Positions 11,611 through 23,521 of a DNA stretch of 64,000 nt are shown here, piece after piece; the stretch's first letter is position 1; the number at the start of each line of letters is the position of its first letter. Under the pieces are notes generated by a model. The model had not been told where the DNA came from, searched no databases, and worked only from the letters and a program-made list of their open reading frames with translations. The stretch is from Dactylonectria macrodidyma (lineage: Eukaryota > Ascomycota > Sordariomycetes > Hypocreales > Nectriaceae), in the NCBI GenBank assembly GCA_020744425.1, contig JAGMUV010000001.1, positions 6,510,001 to 6,574,000 on the forward strand, in the 5' to 3' direction. Position numbers and translations under genes: made by a program.

Positions 11611-13386
11611 ATGGCGACTGTAGTTGGAGAAGTGCTCGTGGCGGCAGAGGTTCTAATGAAGGTCGTCGAGATCGGCCAGATCTGTGCAGCGGCCGTGAAA
11701 GAATGGCAGGCATTCAGCAATGACGCTAAAGAGATATACCTCAAATTCAACCACGAAAATCGAAAGATGGAGGCCTTGCATCGAGTCCTGACGGACAAAG
11801 ACAAGTTCGGCCTCGGCAAACCCCTGTTTGAGCTCATGGAACCACAACAGCAGCACGATGTCAAGGACATATTGCTACACCTGTTGCAGCTGCTACACTG
11901 CTTCCAGACCCTCGCCCACAAATACAACATGTCAGGCGCTCAGGCGGAAGACAGCGGGACAAAGGAGCTACTGGAGTCGGCCCTGGCTTCGCAGGCCCTA
12001 GAAGACGCCCTCCCAGATATGGAACGTCGGGTGCGGTGGCTGCAAACGACGACGGGCTGGACTAAGAAGGTCCGATGGACGGCTGGGGGCAAGACAGACG
12101 CACAAAAGCTCGTTGCTGGTATCCGGGACTGGCTGGTGCTGATATCAGAGGAGATTGACCAGCATTTCTGGAACCTGGCGGGACTTGCGCAGAACAGCGT
12201 CGGAGAAGGAACTGCTACTAGTCCTGCTACCCTCGACAAGGATTTATCAGCCGGGTTTACAAGGCTCAGTCTACTGGGGGATGACCATGACATTGCCACC
12301 CTGAGCCTGAACAATTCTATGCGTGTCCGGAGACGCGTGCTACAGCTGCGGGCAGAACGCCTCCCGACCGGAGAAGCCTTTCCCAGTTCTCTGCTCGAGG
12401 AGGCATCAAATGTCCAGATCGGCCCCGAAGTGCAACACGCTCGCTTTCAGGCCACGGTATCTAAGGACCGCGCCATCAGTGATGCGCTGGTAGAGTTCCG
12501 TTCGTACCAAGGAGAAGCTGAACATGTCGAGTCGGGAATGAAGAGTCTGTGCATGATGTTAATGGAGCCCAAGCACGAGAGCTTCCGGCTCCCCTGCCCG
12601 CAAGGGCTCTACCACGACGAGGCCGAAGCCAGGTATGGCCTCTTGTTCCCGTTGAGCTCTCTGGGAGCTAAAGACCTGAACTCTCTATGGACTCTGGAAC
12701 AGGTCATCTCTACCACGGAGAGGGAGAGGCTGCCTGCTCCATTGAAAACTCCCAGGCTGGAGGACCGTTTCAGACTGGCGCTGACCATCGCGACCGCGCT
12801 GGCCAGGTTCCACTCCGTTGGCTGGTACTACCAAGGTATGAACAGCAAAAATATCTGCCTGGTGGAGAACAACGCAACAGTGGCGTTCGATAAGCCGTTC
12901 CTGTTCGGCTTCACCAAGACGAGGTCCTTCGATGAGAAGGTCTCGTACGACGACAGCGACCTCGCCAACAACGTATACCGGCATCCGTTACGCTGGGAGC
13001 CTCATCCCCGGAGCCGCCATAACGCCCTTTACGACCTCTATTCGCTGGGCGTCGCGCTGCTGGAGATTGGCCTTTGGCGACCGGCAGCCGGCCTACTGTC
13101 GCCCACGGGGCAGGCGGACAACTTTGACATGTCGGCGTTCATGACCGACACGTATCAGGTGCAGGCTTACCTGAAAGGCTGGGCTAAGAAGGCCCTAGCT
13201 ACAAACCTGGGCTCGACGTACCAGCAGATCGTCCTCGGCCTCCTGAGGGCTCAACCCGAAAGCGCTTCCGGCGGTACGTGGCAAACCCTGCCGGCGCAGA
13301 AGAGACTGATGCATGCGATTGGGATCTTGCAGGAGCTATGCGAAAGCCTGACCCTGACGCTTGATGAGGGTATTAGCACCGCCTAG
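11611..13386 (+). CDS. HeLo-domain protein with C-terminal pseudokinase
   Basis: A single exon of 591 residues starts at ATG 11611. Residues about 1-200 are helical and match the layout of the HeLo (Het-S/prion-inhibition) domain: a hydrophobic N-terminus, then FSNDAKEIYLKF, then a DVKDILLHLLQLLHCFQTL helix. HeLo domains of this group insert into membranes and cause cell death when activated. The C-terminal half (about 320-580) has a kinase-like fold typical of fungal HeLo-linked pseudokinases: ALARFHSVGWYYQGMNSKN stands where HRD...N should be, and FLFGFTKTRS where DFG should be. The catalytic Asp is missing, so it is unlikely to phosphorylate. The N-terminal domain plus dead kinase recalls animal MLKL. 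Its neighbour upstream is a kinase-ankyrin gene in divergent orientation. Confidence 0.82.
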   Translation: MATVVGEVLVAAEVLMKVVEIGQICAAAVKEWQAFSNDAKEIYLKFNHENRKMEALHRVLTDKDKFGLGKPLFELMEPQQQHDVKDILLHLLQLLHCFQTLAHKYNMSGAQAEDSGTKELLESALASQALEDALPDMERRVRWLQTTTGWTKKVRWTAGGKTDAQKLVAGIRDWLVLISEEIDQHFWNLAGLAQNSVGEGTATSPATLDKDLSAGFTRLSLLGDDHDIATLSLNNSMRVRRRVLQLRAERLPTGEAFPSSLLEEASNVQIGPEVQHARFQATVSKDRAISDALVEFRSYQGEAEHVESGMKSLCMMLMEPKHESFRLPCPQGLYHDEAEARYGLLFPLSSLGAKDLNSLWTLEQVISTTERERLPAPLKTPRLEDRFRLALTIATALARFHSVGWYYQGMNSKNICLVENNATVAFDKPFLFGFTKTRSFDEKVSYDDSDLANNVYRHPLRWEPHPRSRHNALYDLYSLGVALLEIGLWRPAAGLLSPTGQADNFDMSAFMTDTYQVQAYLKGWAKKALATNLGSTYQQIVLGLLRAQPESASGGTWQTLPAQKRLMHAIGILQELCESLTLTLDEGISTA

Positions 13387-13587
13387 ACCGTTTTGAGAAT
13401 GCGAGTATTCGACATCGTAATCAACAAGAGACGGAGTACACTTGTGGTGAGATTTGCTGAGTTCTTTTGCTCCTAAGAGAGATCGGATATGGCGTCCTCA
13501 CGAAAGTACTATCCAACTCGGCGGTCATGGTGATGGTTCATCTTTATTTTGTGACGGAGTTGTATTTCGAATAGCGTCAAAAGTGTA

Positions 13588-14075
13588 TTGGGCAATATGA
13601 GTAGGCCCTTCGTCTTCAATATCAGCCAGCTTGTCAATTTTAGCACATTTAGAAACCACTTGGCGCCATCCTTTGTCACGACTCTGAAGGACGACGACAT
13701 TATCCCAAGTCTCAATTGGAGCTACACGGCCGGTGCCGAGAACCGTATGTGCCACTATTCTATGTGTCTTGCAATTCAGTTTCTAACGGATGGCACCACA
13801 AAATGCCTCAAATAAATCTACGGTGAGCTGATTTTCTCTGGCTGCGACACATCTCGCTTCACCGAGAACTCGGTCAGTTTCAGAATGGCTAACGACGTCA
13901 ACGGGATCTAGTTGTTACTCCCTAATCGATATCCTACAGCGGGAGCCAACAGACTACACTTCTATCCTCACCCATCAGCATTTTCATCGACTCGGCCGAC
14001 CCCAATCTCTGGCTTCCAGACGATGCGTGCGATGCATTCGAGTCGGCATTTGGACTCACCTTAGACAATAGATGG
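13588..14075 (+). pseudogene. Aspartic peptidase (family A1) relic
   Basis: Broken pieces in order match the middle of secreted fungal pepsin-like peptidases: SLNWSYTAGAENR (near 13709-13744), then a piece reading GELIFSGCDTSRFTENSVSF (near 13830-13885), then RDLVVT, a TAA stop at 13923-13925, SISYSGSQQTTLLSSPIS and FIDSADPNLWLPDDACDAFE up to about 14075. At least one frame change (near 13900) and one stop interrupt it. The N-terminal catalytic DTGS part, the end of the gene and any signal peptide are not found. It is a decayed copy, not functional. Confidence 0.72.
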
Positions 14076-14987
14076 AACTGTCGGCATTGTCTTCAAAGTT
14101 GACAACACCAGGGTTATTAGGGAGTTGGGCATGGCTTATTCTCCAGCGGAACAAGTGCTCCAGCTCACCACCAGTCCTGGGCTGAGCAGCAGTCATCGAA
14201 GTAATATTTAATATGTACTGAGGAATAGAGTCTTTGCTTTCTCTTTGATATCTGCTAGTATAGTATTATGTGAGACCTGTTTGGACACCTTAGACATTGA
14301 ATAGCCTCGACTGGCTTCCCTGTCAGCCCCCTTGACTGACGACCCTGTCTTTTGTGGATCAAGTCCCTCGTTTGCTAAAACGTGCATGGATTCACCAGTG
14401 ATGGATCAACGAGCTAATCTAGGGCTACGACATCAACAGGGGCTAGACAAAGACATTGAGCAGGTGGACAAGAAAACGACATCTTGGTTGACATGGTTCA
14501 TTTACATGCAGACTCGGCGTGTATAAAAGATCATGTATGGTTTGAATTGGTATGCATTGCTTGAATTGGTTCTAATATAGTGTCGCGTTTATTTGACGAT
14601 TAATAACGATTGTAAAGGATCGCGTAGGAGTGCGTCTAACATTGGTCGAAAACTCCAACCCGATCTAATATGAACAGCAAGTGTTTCTATTGCGCCGCCA
14701 GGGGCAATCGTTGCGCCGTCCTGACGGATATCGATAGTATAGAGGCTGACAGGTTCGAGGTGTCGTCTATCGTAGGGGCTATTCGAGCCTTTCAAGTGCA
14801 ACGCGGGATATCTAACGCCGAAATGCCGAATCGTCTGTGAGATGGGTATCTTAATCGGCGTGAATTGATCGTAGTCTATAAATTGAAGCCTCTTCACATT
14901 TTTGAAGCCTTAGTGAAAGCTAATTCGAATAGTCGTGACACCCAGAAACATGGCAAATCCGTAAGAACATCCCTGGCCTATTGCCGA
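14076..14987. other. No recognisable gene
   Basis: A 102-codon open frame at 14589-14897 (-) lacks an ATG at its start and shows no domain I recognise. Nothing else is supported. Confidence 0.4.
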
Positions 14988-16262
14988 TCATTTTTCTTGT
15001 CCGAGCTCGATACTGGGCAACATAGCGAGCTTTGTTGAGCTTGCCTCGCTAACGGCCCTCTCGTGAAGCTCAGGAACGTCCTCGTCCTCCACATTCATCT
15101 CTGTTCGCACCACCTGCGTTTCGACCGTCTTCTTGATTCCTTGGAGGTTCTCGCGTTGCCGTATCTCGAAGTCGTCGTCGTCGCCGAGCTCGATGTGAGT
15201 TCTGGTGCGGGTGCCCGCGAATCGACTGTGGCGAGCAGCATTGGAGGCATTCTTCGCGGTTCTGGATCGAGAGTGGTAATCGTAACTGCTGTTTTGCTGG
15301 TTGCTCGCGCGGACGACTTTGCCGATGAGATCGGCCATGTTCATCTCGATGTGGAGTTTAAGAAGGTACACGAGTGGGTGGAATTGAATGTATCTGCAGA
15401 TAATGATCAGCATTCGCCCCGAGTAAGAGAAGATTTGTTGTGAACTAGAGCATACACAAAGCCATTTGGTAGAGACATCATGCAAATGAGGATAACCTGT
15501 TGTTGTGTCAGTTAATATGAACCCCTGAGACAAGCAACGCATGAGGAGACTCACATCTAGGATAATAGAAATTGTAACAAGAACCAAGTTGGCCTGATAC
15601 AACCGAGTATACTTCTTCAAACCGTTTGCAACCAGTCGCTGCTTGACGGTGTAGATGAAGAAAAAGTTCAAGGCCGCATCCATGATGCCGAAGATGACCT
15701 TTTCGCACCGATCCCAGATGTCGTTGAGATGGATATATGTCTCGCTAATCTGCAGACGGGCAGGAACCCAGATGCAGAAGACGCTGATGTTGACGGCCAG
15801 CAAGATGAGGAAGCAGGCCCATTTGAGTCGAGTCGCGTTTTGACGGACGACCATGAGAAGGCCGACTCTGTTGATGATGATCTGGATCAAACATTGTACT
15901 TGGGTAGACCATGCAACAACTACAGGACAGATATTAGTTCAGTGTAGACCAAGGGACAGTAGACTACGGGGAGCCGTACTAACGAAGAAGAAGTACTGCA
16001 TGCTCGGTTCAATGTACCCGCGCAGATACAACCAGCAGATAACTCCGAGAATCAGACTAGAAATGATTTCTGCCCATAGCAGAGCAATGTATACCGTCAA
16101 CGTCTTCCTCCTCCTGTATGAGGCCGTGGTCTGGCCGATGGCTTTGGCGCAGTTGAAGATGAGAACGCCGAGAGAGAAGCCCCATGCTATACAGGCAATG
16201 ATCATGTCATTCCTATCGGGCAGATCAGGCTTGTAGTGATCTGGTACCAAAAAACCTGCCAT
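14988..16262 (-). CDS. Multi-pass integral membrane protein (about seven helices), orphan
   Basis: Exons 16262-15980, 15919-15555, 15496-15456 and 15393-14988 join in phase (introns 60, 58 and 62 bp) to 364 residues. One exon is only 41 nt; its GTATGC donor was chosen because it alone restores the frame into YIQFHPLVYLLKL. Hydrophobic segments include MIIACIAWGFSLGVLIFNC, IALLWAEIISSLILGVICWL, YFFFVIVAW, WACFLILLAVNISVFCIWV and ANLVLVTISIILDVILICMM. A Ser/Arg-rich and then acidic C-terminal tail of about 110 residues is probably cytoplasmic and may be phosphorylated. I recognise the general type (fungal 7TM-like proteins) but no named family. Confidence 0.8.
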
Positions 16263-19200
16263 TCTGACTTCTTCGTTTGTTCGATTTGTCGCACTGCGTG
16301 AGAAAATTCGATATTCGATGTCGTATGGAGCTTGTCGCTAGGTTTGGCGGACTGGTGATTCGATCGAAATGCTCTTCGACTACACAGTGACAGTGGGAGC
16401 GAAGGAAGTGGGAATGATGGTGGGCTTGAGAGCCATCAGCGACACCGAATGGATTCACCGAACTTTTGATATTGTTGTAAACCAGATCCTCGGAGACCAG
16501 TTCCAGGAGAAGAGGGGTGCTCCTAGGTTTTCTGTACGACCATCTCTTGTACTACTCTACTCTAGCGGCCGAAGATCTTCGTCAACACATTGCTAGCGCA
16601 TAGCGGCCGAATCTTTAGGTACATCTTTGCTAGCCTCCTCCAGTTTCAACAAGCTGCACGACCGATTTTCTGCACAGAATGAATCCTACTAGAGGTGGTC
16701 GGACTTCTATTCTAACTGCCGGACCAACAAAAGCCAAGCAGGTCAGAGCGGTCAAGACAGGGGCTTTAGGGACGAAATCTTGGGTTGATGTCACTAAGAA
16801 ATTTGAGTTTCGGCGTGTTGACGACCGAAGACTAGCTGATACGCAAGAGGAAAGGCAGGGCCTTGTTTTTTTTGCACCGGGAGATGGACCGTCGCAGGTA
16901 GCGTATCAGCATTGTCGGGGCAGCCCCATTCTGACCTAGTAGCAGATCAATTGAGATTGATCGCATCAAACAAATAGTAATCACTAACCAGTCGTCTTAT
17001 TCTGCAACCGCCCTATGGCCAAATAGCCGGGAGCGGCGTCAAATCGCGACGCTACTGCGTGTAGCAACAAAAGTCTCAACTTGAAGCGGTGTAATGAGTA
17101 ATTAGCTTTACGAGGGTAATCAATATGCGCACTAGACGAAACACGTCGAGAAAAATGCCGTGAACAAAGGCAAAGGATGCAGCCCAAAAGACACTTCACA
17201 TGCGACTTCATATGCGTGTTGGGTAGGTAATACCACGGTACATCGGGCGCGACGGGACGCAAAGACGTTGGGCGAGTCAGCGGTGCTGATCTTTTCTATG
17301 TTTCGTCTCGAGCACATACCCAGCTTAGGCACCTATCTTGGAACCGGGGTCTTTAGCCAACGCTATGAGGTACAAGTGTTGCCACCACTGAAATGATACG
17401 AGTCGTGAAATCTTACAAACGCCCGCAATTGGTCGATCAGCCTGCTTACCGTGACTATTACTCAAGCTTCATCCACCTACCAAGCAGCTAGAATCCCTGG
17501 TGGCCGGCGCGAGTCATTTCCATGCAGGGACACGCCCCAGCGGCTTTTGAAGCCGGGCCCCGTGGCTTACGTACTTACTGTACGTAGTCGGCAATGTACG
17601 GGGGCTTCCGTGGAGCTAGTAATAATCCTTGAAGCCGATCGGCAATGGCTCGCTTTCGGTTTGCTCATGCAAGATTCAACAGCCCTGTGGAACCTAGCAA
17701 CCTAGCCACATACTGTGTACGATGGCTTCGATGTCTCATCAGCCGCGTCAGTTCCATTTCATGAGCTCTTGTCTTTTCAAACATGATCCATCAATCGCTC
17801 ACCTGGTCTGACCTAGAGTTTTTATCGCTTCCGGGACGGCCGGCCCATACGCACCAAGCTTAGAACGACTGCTCAAGGACACCAAAAGGGTTTCTTCTAC
17901 TAATTACCGCCAGGTGTCCTCTCTCGTGTAGCACAAGCTAAGGTAGACGCTGAAAAGGCACGGGTTTGATTTCAATTTGTCCAGGGTCCCATGACTGCTC
18001 GCATTTGACATTGCATTAGTTACAGGGTTGCGCCAGGGCTTTGGGGTCCTGGGCCCTGGACTATGGCTGGCATTGCGCTGTGGGGTGGACTAGCCAGAAC
18101 CGATCATTTGCAATGGGTCATTCATCATGGATCTCATAACCAGACGATGCCAATCCCTCTACGAAGACTTTTTATTGGAGGCATTCTCACGCCCCAGTAT
18201 CAACTATCATTCTCCTTCTCAAATGAAGAGAAACAGAGCTAGTTCTTCTATGTACTCAATCGCGACCCCAAGTCGACCACAGAGGGGTTTTTTTTTCGTT
18301 AGGCGTGAACGAATACTCATCCCAATCTGGAGAGAGCTGATTGGTTTAGTCAAGTGAGGCATATGAGAGACCGAGAACTATCACAATGGAAGACAGAGTC
18401 GAAGTTCACCACATCATCACCATGCCTACTTCTTCGTCTGACCAGACGACCAATGAAGTTAATATTGTGTGAAAATGCCTTTTTGACAGTCTTTTGTCCT
18501 AAACCACGTTTTTAACCTAGTTGATGCGAAGGTGCCATGTAAGTATTGTAAGCCGTCCGGCCACTGCGTACTAATATGCGACATCAGAGGACAGGAATGA
18601 GGAAAACAAATGAAGGAGCCATCGGAGACCGTGCTATCGCACTATCCGGCCGATATGTTGATTAGTAGATACAGAGTAAGTTATTAGAGGACCATGAGAT
18701 TTCTCTATTTAATTTTCGGTACTGTGGCAGAAGTGTAGTGTGAAGGTGAGAACTGCCATCCCTCACCAGTCTCCGGAACCAAAGCAGAATGGAGGCCTGG
18801 TCGCATCTAACTAAAAGCGCAGAATCAGTAAAAGTAGCTACATAAGGCCTTGTACATGTGATGTTCACTCAACTTGGTTCCGATGAAGGCTCCTATTATG
18901 ATGTCCTTGCTGAATTGGAAAACGAAGGCACAATAATCGCGTCAGTGGTTGCGACTGCAAGTAACCTAAATACGCAGCGACACAGCGATCGTACTAAGGT
19001 CTAATACAATGTTTAGTAGGGTCAAAAGAATGAAAGTCATGGTTTTCCGTCCGGTGTCCTTCACCCTGCTTTTTCCTCGTTGACTAGCTATAGCCCATGG
19101 CTCATTTCGATCAACGTAGATACTTGACGCTCAAAAAGCTAAATTTTCACATGACCATACAGCAATTCTCAAAAGGAACATAAAGCCCCTAGCTTGTGCA

Positions 19201-20041
19201 CAACAAACTCACCCAAATATTGAACCTCGGAATATAACGGTAATTAGATTAACTGAGAGTGGTCCAAGACAATTTAGCTACTGTCTGGGTGGCCCTACCA
19301 AGTGTAGGGTAGGAAACTTAACGTGGAGCCATGATACAAGCGAGCCTCGAATGTTCATCCGCACGTCGCATAATGACAACAAATTAGGCAACAGGAATCG
19401 GCAATGCGCTGCCAATCGTATGACACGGACCTTGTCAATTAATTGAGGCTGGACTTTAGGGCTGAGCATCGTGGTGGTTTTTAATCCCTTGCAGTTGTAT
19501 GCATCGAACTCGCTCTTCAGAACTCGGCCTTCGGCAGTTAATGTCGCGCCTTAAAGCCACATGTAAAATCATATCAGGCAGCACCATTGATGCGCGATTT
19601 GTTGGTCCGAACACATTCTAAAAAAGACTTGGGGGAAGGCTTGGACTTTCTGGCCTGATATTGTTGGTTCTGGCAGTTTAAAGACCATCTAGGCTCGGTT
19701 GGAACGGCACCATCAGAAGCAAACTCAGCCCCATTCGTTCTTTTCGGGACTAGCACACATACTCAGCCCCAGATTCTGCCTGGTCTGGGTAGCCTGGGCT
19801 TTGGTATTAATTTATGCCTCGCTTCTTATTCTTTGATCGCTCCAAAGCTGTTCTAGCTCTAATACTTAATATCACTACATCGATAACTCTTTGACGTACA
19901 AACGGTCTTACTAAGTTTAGAAAACTCTCTTTGAAACCAACCCACAATCGGAAAACCCGCACCCTAAGCTCACTCGACCAACTCCCTGTTTAGTCCTACC
20001 TCTCGTCTCCGTTGTAACGTTGCTCGATCTCCTCCGCCAAG
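16263..20041. other. Gene-poor spacer, 3.8 kb
   Basis: No convincing coding region. The longest ATG-started open frame, 16679-16939 (+, 86 codons), has no motif. The last 50 bp before 20042 are pyrimidine-rich, as expected of the leader of the secreted-protein gene. No repeats of note were seen. Confidence 0.5.
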
Positions 20042-20861
20042 ATGAGAGTCTCAACCGTGACCGTGATTCTTTTCACCTCTTTGCTTCCCGGTATCTGTTC
20101 TGCAATCGAGACACCTGATATCGATGCCGTTCGAGAGCCAACTGGAATCGCTCAAGGCCAGATCGAAGCCCCCGAGGATGCTGCTCCCATCCCGGCTGAG
20201 GGTGGACTTTTCTCCCGTGAAACGGTATGACGGCACCCCGATAGATGAGATGGATGTCCTAATTTTTATATCAAGCTCGACAAGGGTCTCGACTATCTTG
20301 TTTATGGTTTGGATTTTGTTGGGAATATCGATGTAAGTTGTTCTATCGAATGATACAACAATGCACAGCTGAAGTTTCTTCTTCTCATAGGGTTACTTGA
20401 CTAGAGGTCTAAGTAAGCGAGAAACTCAAACGTTTCTTCATCGCATCGACTAACCTTGCAGGCTCTCTCATTGGCAGGTCTTCCAAGCCTAAACCCTGCA
20501 TTAATTTCGGCGGTGTTCTCGGAAAGCAAGGGGAAATCACGTACCGCTACCAAGTTCGTATATTAAGTTGACTTATGTCTCTGCCACAAATGTTAATACA
20601 GAGTAGACTAGTGGCAGGCATTGCTATACTGCACATGAACAGGAGACAATCCGCGCCGCTATTATTGACTCTATTAAGAGAGATGAAATCCCGGCGACTG
20701 GCACTCAGTGCTTAGATCTCACGAAAGGAGGCGGATGGGATGGGTACCTTCTCATCGGCCTTACTGACGGCTTTGACCACGATATTTACTGCGGCCCGGA
20801 GTTTGATTTCACTCCCCTCTGGTCTTCCGACGACAAAGAGGAGGACAAGGAGGAGCTTTAG
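20042..20861 (+). CDS. Small secreted protein, effector-like
   Basis: Five exons fit in phase: 20042-20224, 20276-20332, 20391-20412, 20462-20553 and 20607-20861, giving 202 residues. The N-terminus MRVSTVTVILFTSLLPGICSA is a clear signal peptide with a likely cut after CSA. A short acidic pro-like segment (IETPDIDAVREP...) precedes the main part. The conserved-looking core has PCINFGGVLG, SGRHCYTAHEQETIRAAI and GTQCLDLTKGGGWDGYLLIG, ending in DIYCGPEF and an acidic tail. Four Cys in the mature part could make two disulfides. I do not recognise the family; the layout fits a secreted protein acting outside the cell. The third exon is 22 nt and the fourth intron has a GTTCGT donor, so this model needs transcript support. 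Confidence 0.62.
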
Positions 20862-21502
20862 AGACATCCTGTCAATAAGGTTGGTCCTGGAGAAAATGAT
20901 CGAAGTTGGGTCACAGGCCTGTTTAGGCATTGAATGGACTTTGCAAAGTCATGAGTTAGGTTTGCATGAGTCCGTACTGTAGTATTTCTGTATTCAGCCA
21001 TTGCTATTTAAGCCCGTATTTGTATTCACTTCATGATTTGCTCGCTTCGCGGCTAACACAAATGCGCCAGCCGCTCGTAATGCTCTTCCAGTGAAAATAT
21101 GTGCGAGTCTGAATCCACCGATATTTATAGCCCCGGGTTGAACCATTGCACAACTCATATCTCAGGTCTATGGATACCGATGATGATTGAGAATGCAATA
21201 GCCTACGACGATGAATGTCTGCAGAGAGAGAGAGTAGGCAAGGGGGAATAGGTTTCATACCTCTCTGACACGACTCCAGCCTGTTGCCTCCTTTTATCAC
21301 CGAAAAGAAGGAGGCTTTAATGTACTAGGTTCTTTAGAATATAGAAAACCGACTGCATCTATTTGCACTTAGACTGAGAATACGCCTAAGGCGTCAAACT
21401 TGTTATCATGAATCTGTAGTAAATATGAGGAATATCGGACATAAGTTAAGACCACTCCAAGATTAGATCCCGTCACTTTGAAAGGCTCCTGCTTTTTAGT
21501 GA
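20862..21502. other. Intergenic, nothing recognised
   Basis: Tail-to-tail spacer between the secreted-protein gene and the zinc-finger gene. A short (GA) run is at 21221-21232. No gene is seen. Confidence 0.5.
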
Positions 21503-23521
21503 TCATTTGGAGTCTCGTAAAAATGACATATTTTCGTAATCTAAGAAGTCAGGAAAGTCTTGAGGGACATTTCCTACATCAAGTTCTGGTTGAATAAGCC
21601 CTTGGTGCTCAGACTCCGATGGGGTGATGTGTCCCGGGGACGCCATATTCAAAGGCGCGGCTGAACTGTGGAAAATGGGTGTGCCAGAAATGTTTTCTGG
21701 GGAGATTGTTTCGCTGTCGTCGAAACCTAGGGATCGCTCTTGGCTGGTGGCTTGGTTGATTTGCCCGTCATCCAGAGGTAAGTCTCCTAACCAAGGACTG
21801 GCAGAAACGTCTTCAGACCAAGAATATAGATCTGACATAATTCGCGGGATCAACCGGTTCATCACAGTATGGAGGATGACGGCGTGGTATTCCTGGTTGG
21901 TCATGGCCCCGAAAATGCCTTCGTTGGTGACTCTTTGAACCTGTTGGCGAGCTTGATCTGAGCGGAGGTATTCCTCCAACTTCCTCCGTAGCTCAATCTC
22001 CTCGGGGCAAACGAATGGATCGGTGCACAGTGGTTCGCTCGGGAGGATCGCTTTGTAGATGTGTTGCCATTGTTCTGTTACTGACGTGGTCCTGCCAGAA
22101 TAACGCCCCATGTCTTCGAGTTTTTGGGCCGTGACGAGATCGGGCGGTATAACGCCATTGCTGCGACAATCATGATTGGAAAGACTGAGGCCTATGACGT
22201 AGCAGGTAGAACAATGCGGCGTTTGATGCTTTTTATAGATATGCTTTTTCACTTGCCAAATATCCCGCATTGTGTCGTTGCATCGATGTAGGAACGGGTT
22301 CCACTTGCAGAGTGGACAAGCCAAAAGTCGTTCGCTCTGCGAAGTGCTCGATGAGCCTTGTCCGTTGTCATCAGGGTCTTCGCCATCGCCGTTCCTGGAG
22401 CCATACGTGTCTCTTCGTTTTCTGGTGGAGTTGTTTGTCTCGATTCTTTTCGTGTCTGAACCACGGCTCGAAGAATCCAAATTCCCAGAAACTGTTGCGT
22501 TTCGCTTTCTCGAGGTATCCGGCGCGTAGGATCTCATATAGTCGTCGTAGAGTACGTCGAACAGCTCATCTATGATCCTCTCTCTTGCAAGGGCCGCCAG
22601 TATGGGCTCTGGGCACGACGTTGTCGGATCATCGCTCAGCATGGAGTTCGGACTGGATTCGGCACTTGAAATTGAGCATGACGCCGATACTCTCTCACAA
22701 TACTGTCCCAAGCTCCTGGTTGCCAAGGGTCGTAGCTGGCCGCTAATACCGATAAGAACCGTGGGATCGAGGGTATTCTGAGTCCCATTGCCGTCAATTC
22801 GGCGGCTCTCGGATGAGGGATGGGACACGGGAAGTGTCGTTGATGCAATGCTTGAATTGGCGCTGGCATTGGAGGGTGGTGCATCGGTTACTCGAACCAC
22901 TTCAAACGGTTCGCCGGCGAAATTGAGCTGAGAGCTCTCCCAAGAAAACTCAAAGTGTCTTGGAAGTAGGAGATGGCCTTCAAAGTTGGTCGCCGAGTGC
23001 GCTACCTGTGATCCGGAGAGGGCACTTGCTTGAGGTACGGGATGAATCCTAACCAGTGGCGGGTCGTCAGTCGGCAATGAATACGATGGCCCCGTAGCTG
23101 ACGTGTTGGAGCCGGACGCGTGGGAGAATGTAGCTGGTAATCGAGAGGAAAGATATCGTTGTTGGGACTCGGAGCTAGACCCGACACCATACCCCTGGTC
23201 CAAGGCTCCTGTTTCAGCGTCAAGGTCCAAATGGTCCAAGTCTTCGTCTCCTGGTTCAAGTTCCATCTGATCGATCAACTCATTTTCTACACCACCGGTT
23301 CCGATTCCCAAGAGTAAAGAACGATCGTGAGACGTCTAAGACCCGTATCCACTGTCAGCGCATGTCCCAGTGCCTCTTAGAAGCGCTTACTTGGGTATTA
23401 AGAGTTGAGAGGGGGTTGAGTGACGATAGCATTAGGGATTCAGACTTACTCCGAGTGAAGGCTTCTTAGGGGGTTCAGTGTCTACTGGGCTAGTTGACCC
23501 GGAAGCCGCTGTGGAATCCAT
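21503..23521 (-). CDS. Atypical C2H2-like zinc-finger protein with Ser-rich N-terminus
   Basis: Exons 23521-23450 and 23335-21503 join in phase across a 114-bp intron to give 634 residues starting MDSTAASGSTSPV. The first 350 residues are Ser/Thr/Pro/Asp-rich and likely disordered. Around residues 360-400 lies the only ordered motif: CPLCKWNPFLHRC, then WQVKKHIYKKHQTPHCSTC. This Cys/His pattern resembles the long-loop C2H2-like finger (ACPFYKxNP...VKxHLYRxHxxPxxCxxC) common in Pezizomycotina proteins, often joined to ankyrin or HET modules. A helical segment with RRKLEEYLRSDQARQQVQR follows and the end is acidic. A nuclear or adaptor role is possible; no enzyme domain is seen. Confidence 0.8.

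Noticed and set aside
14745..14765. ACAGGTTCGAGGTGTCG, resembling a tRNA T-arm
   Set aside because: No acceptor stem, D-arm or anticodon arm can be formed around it.
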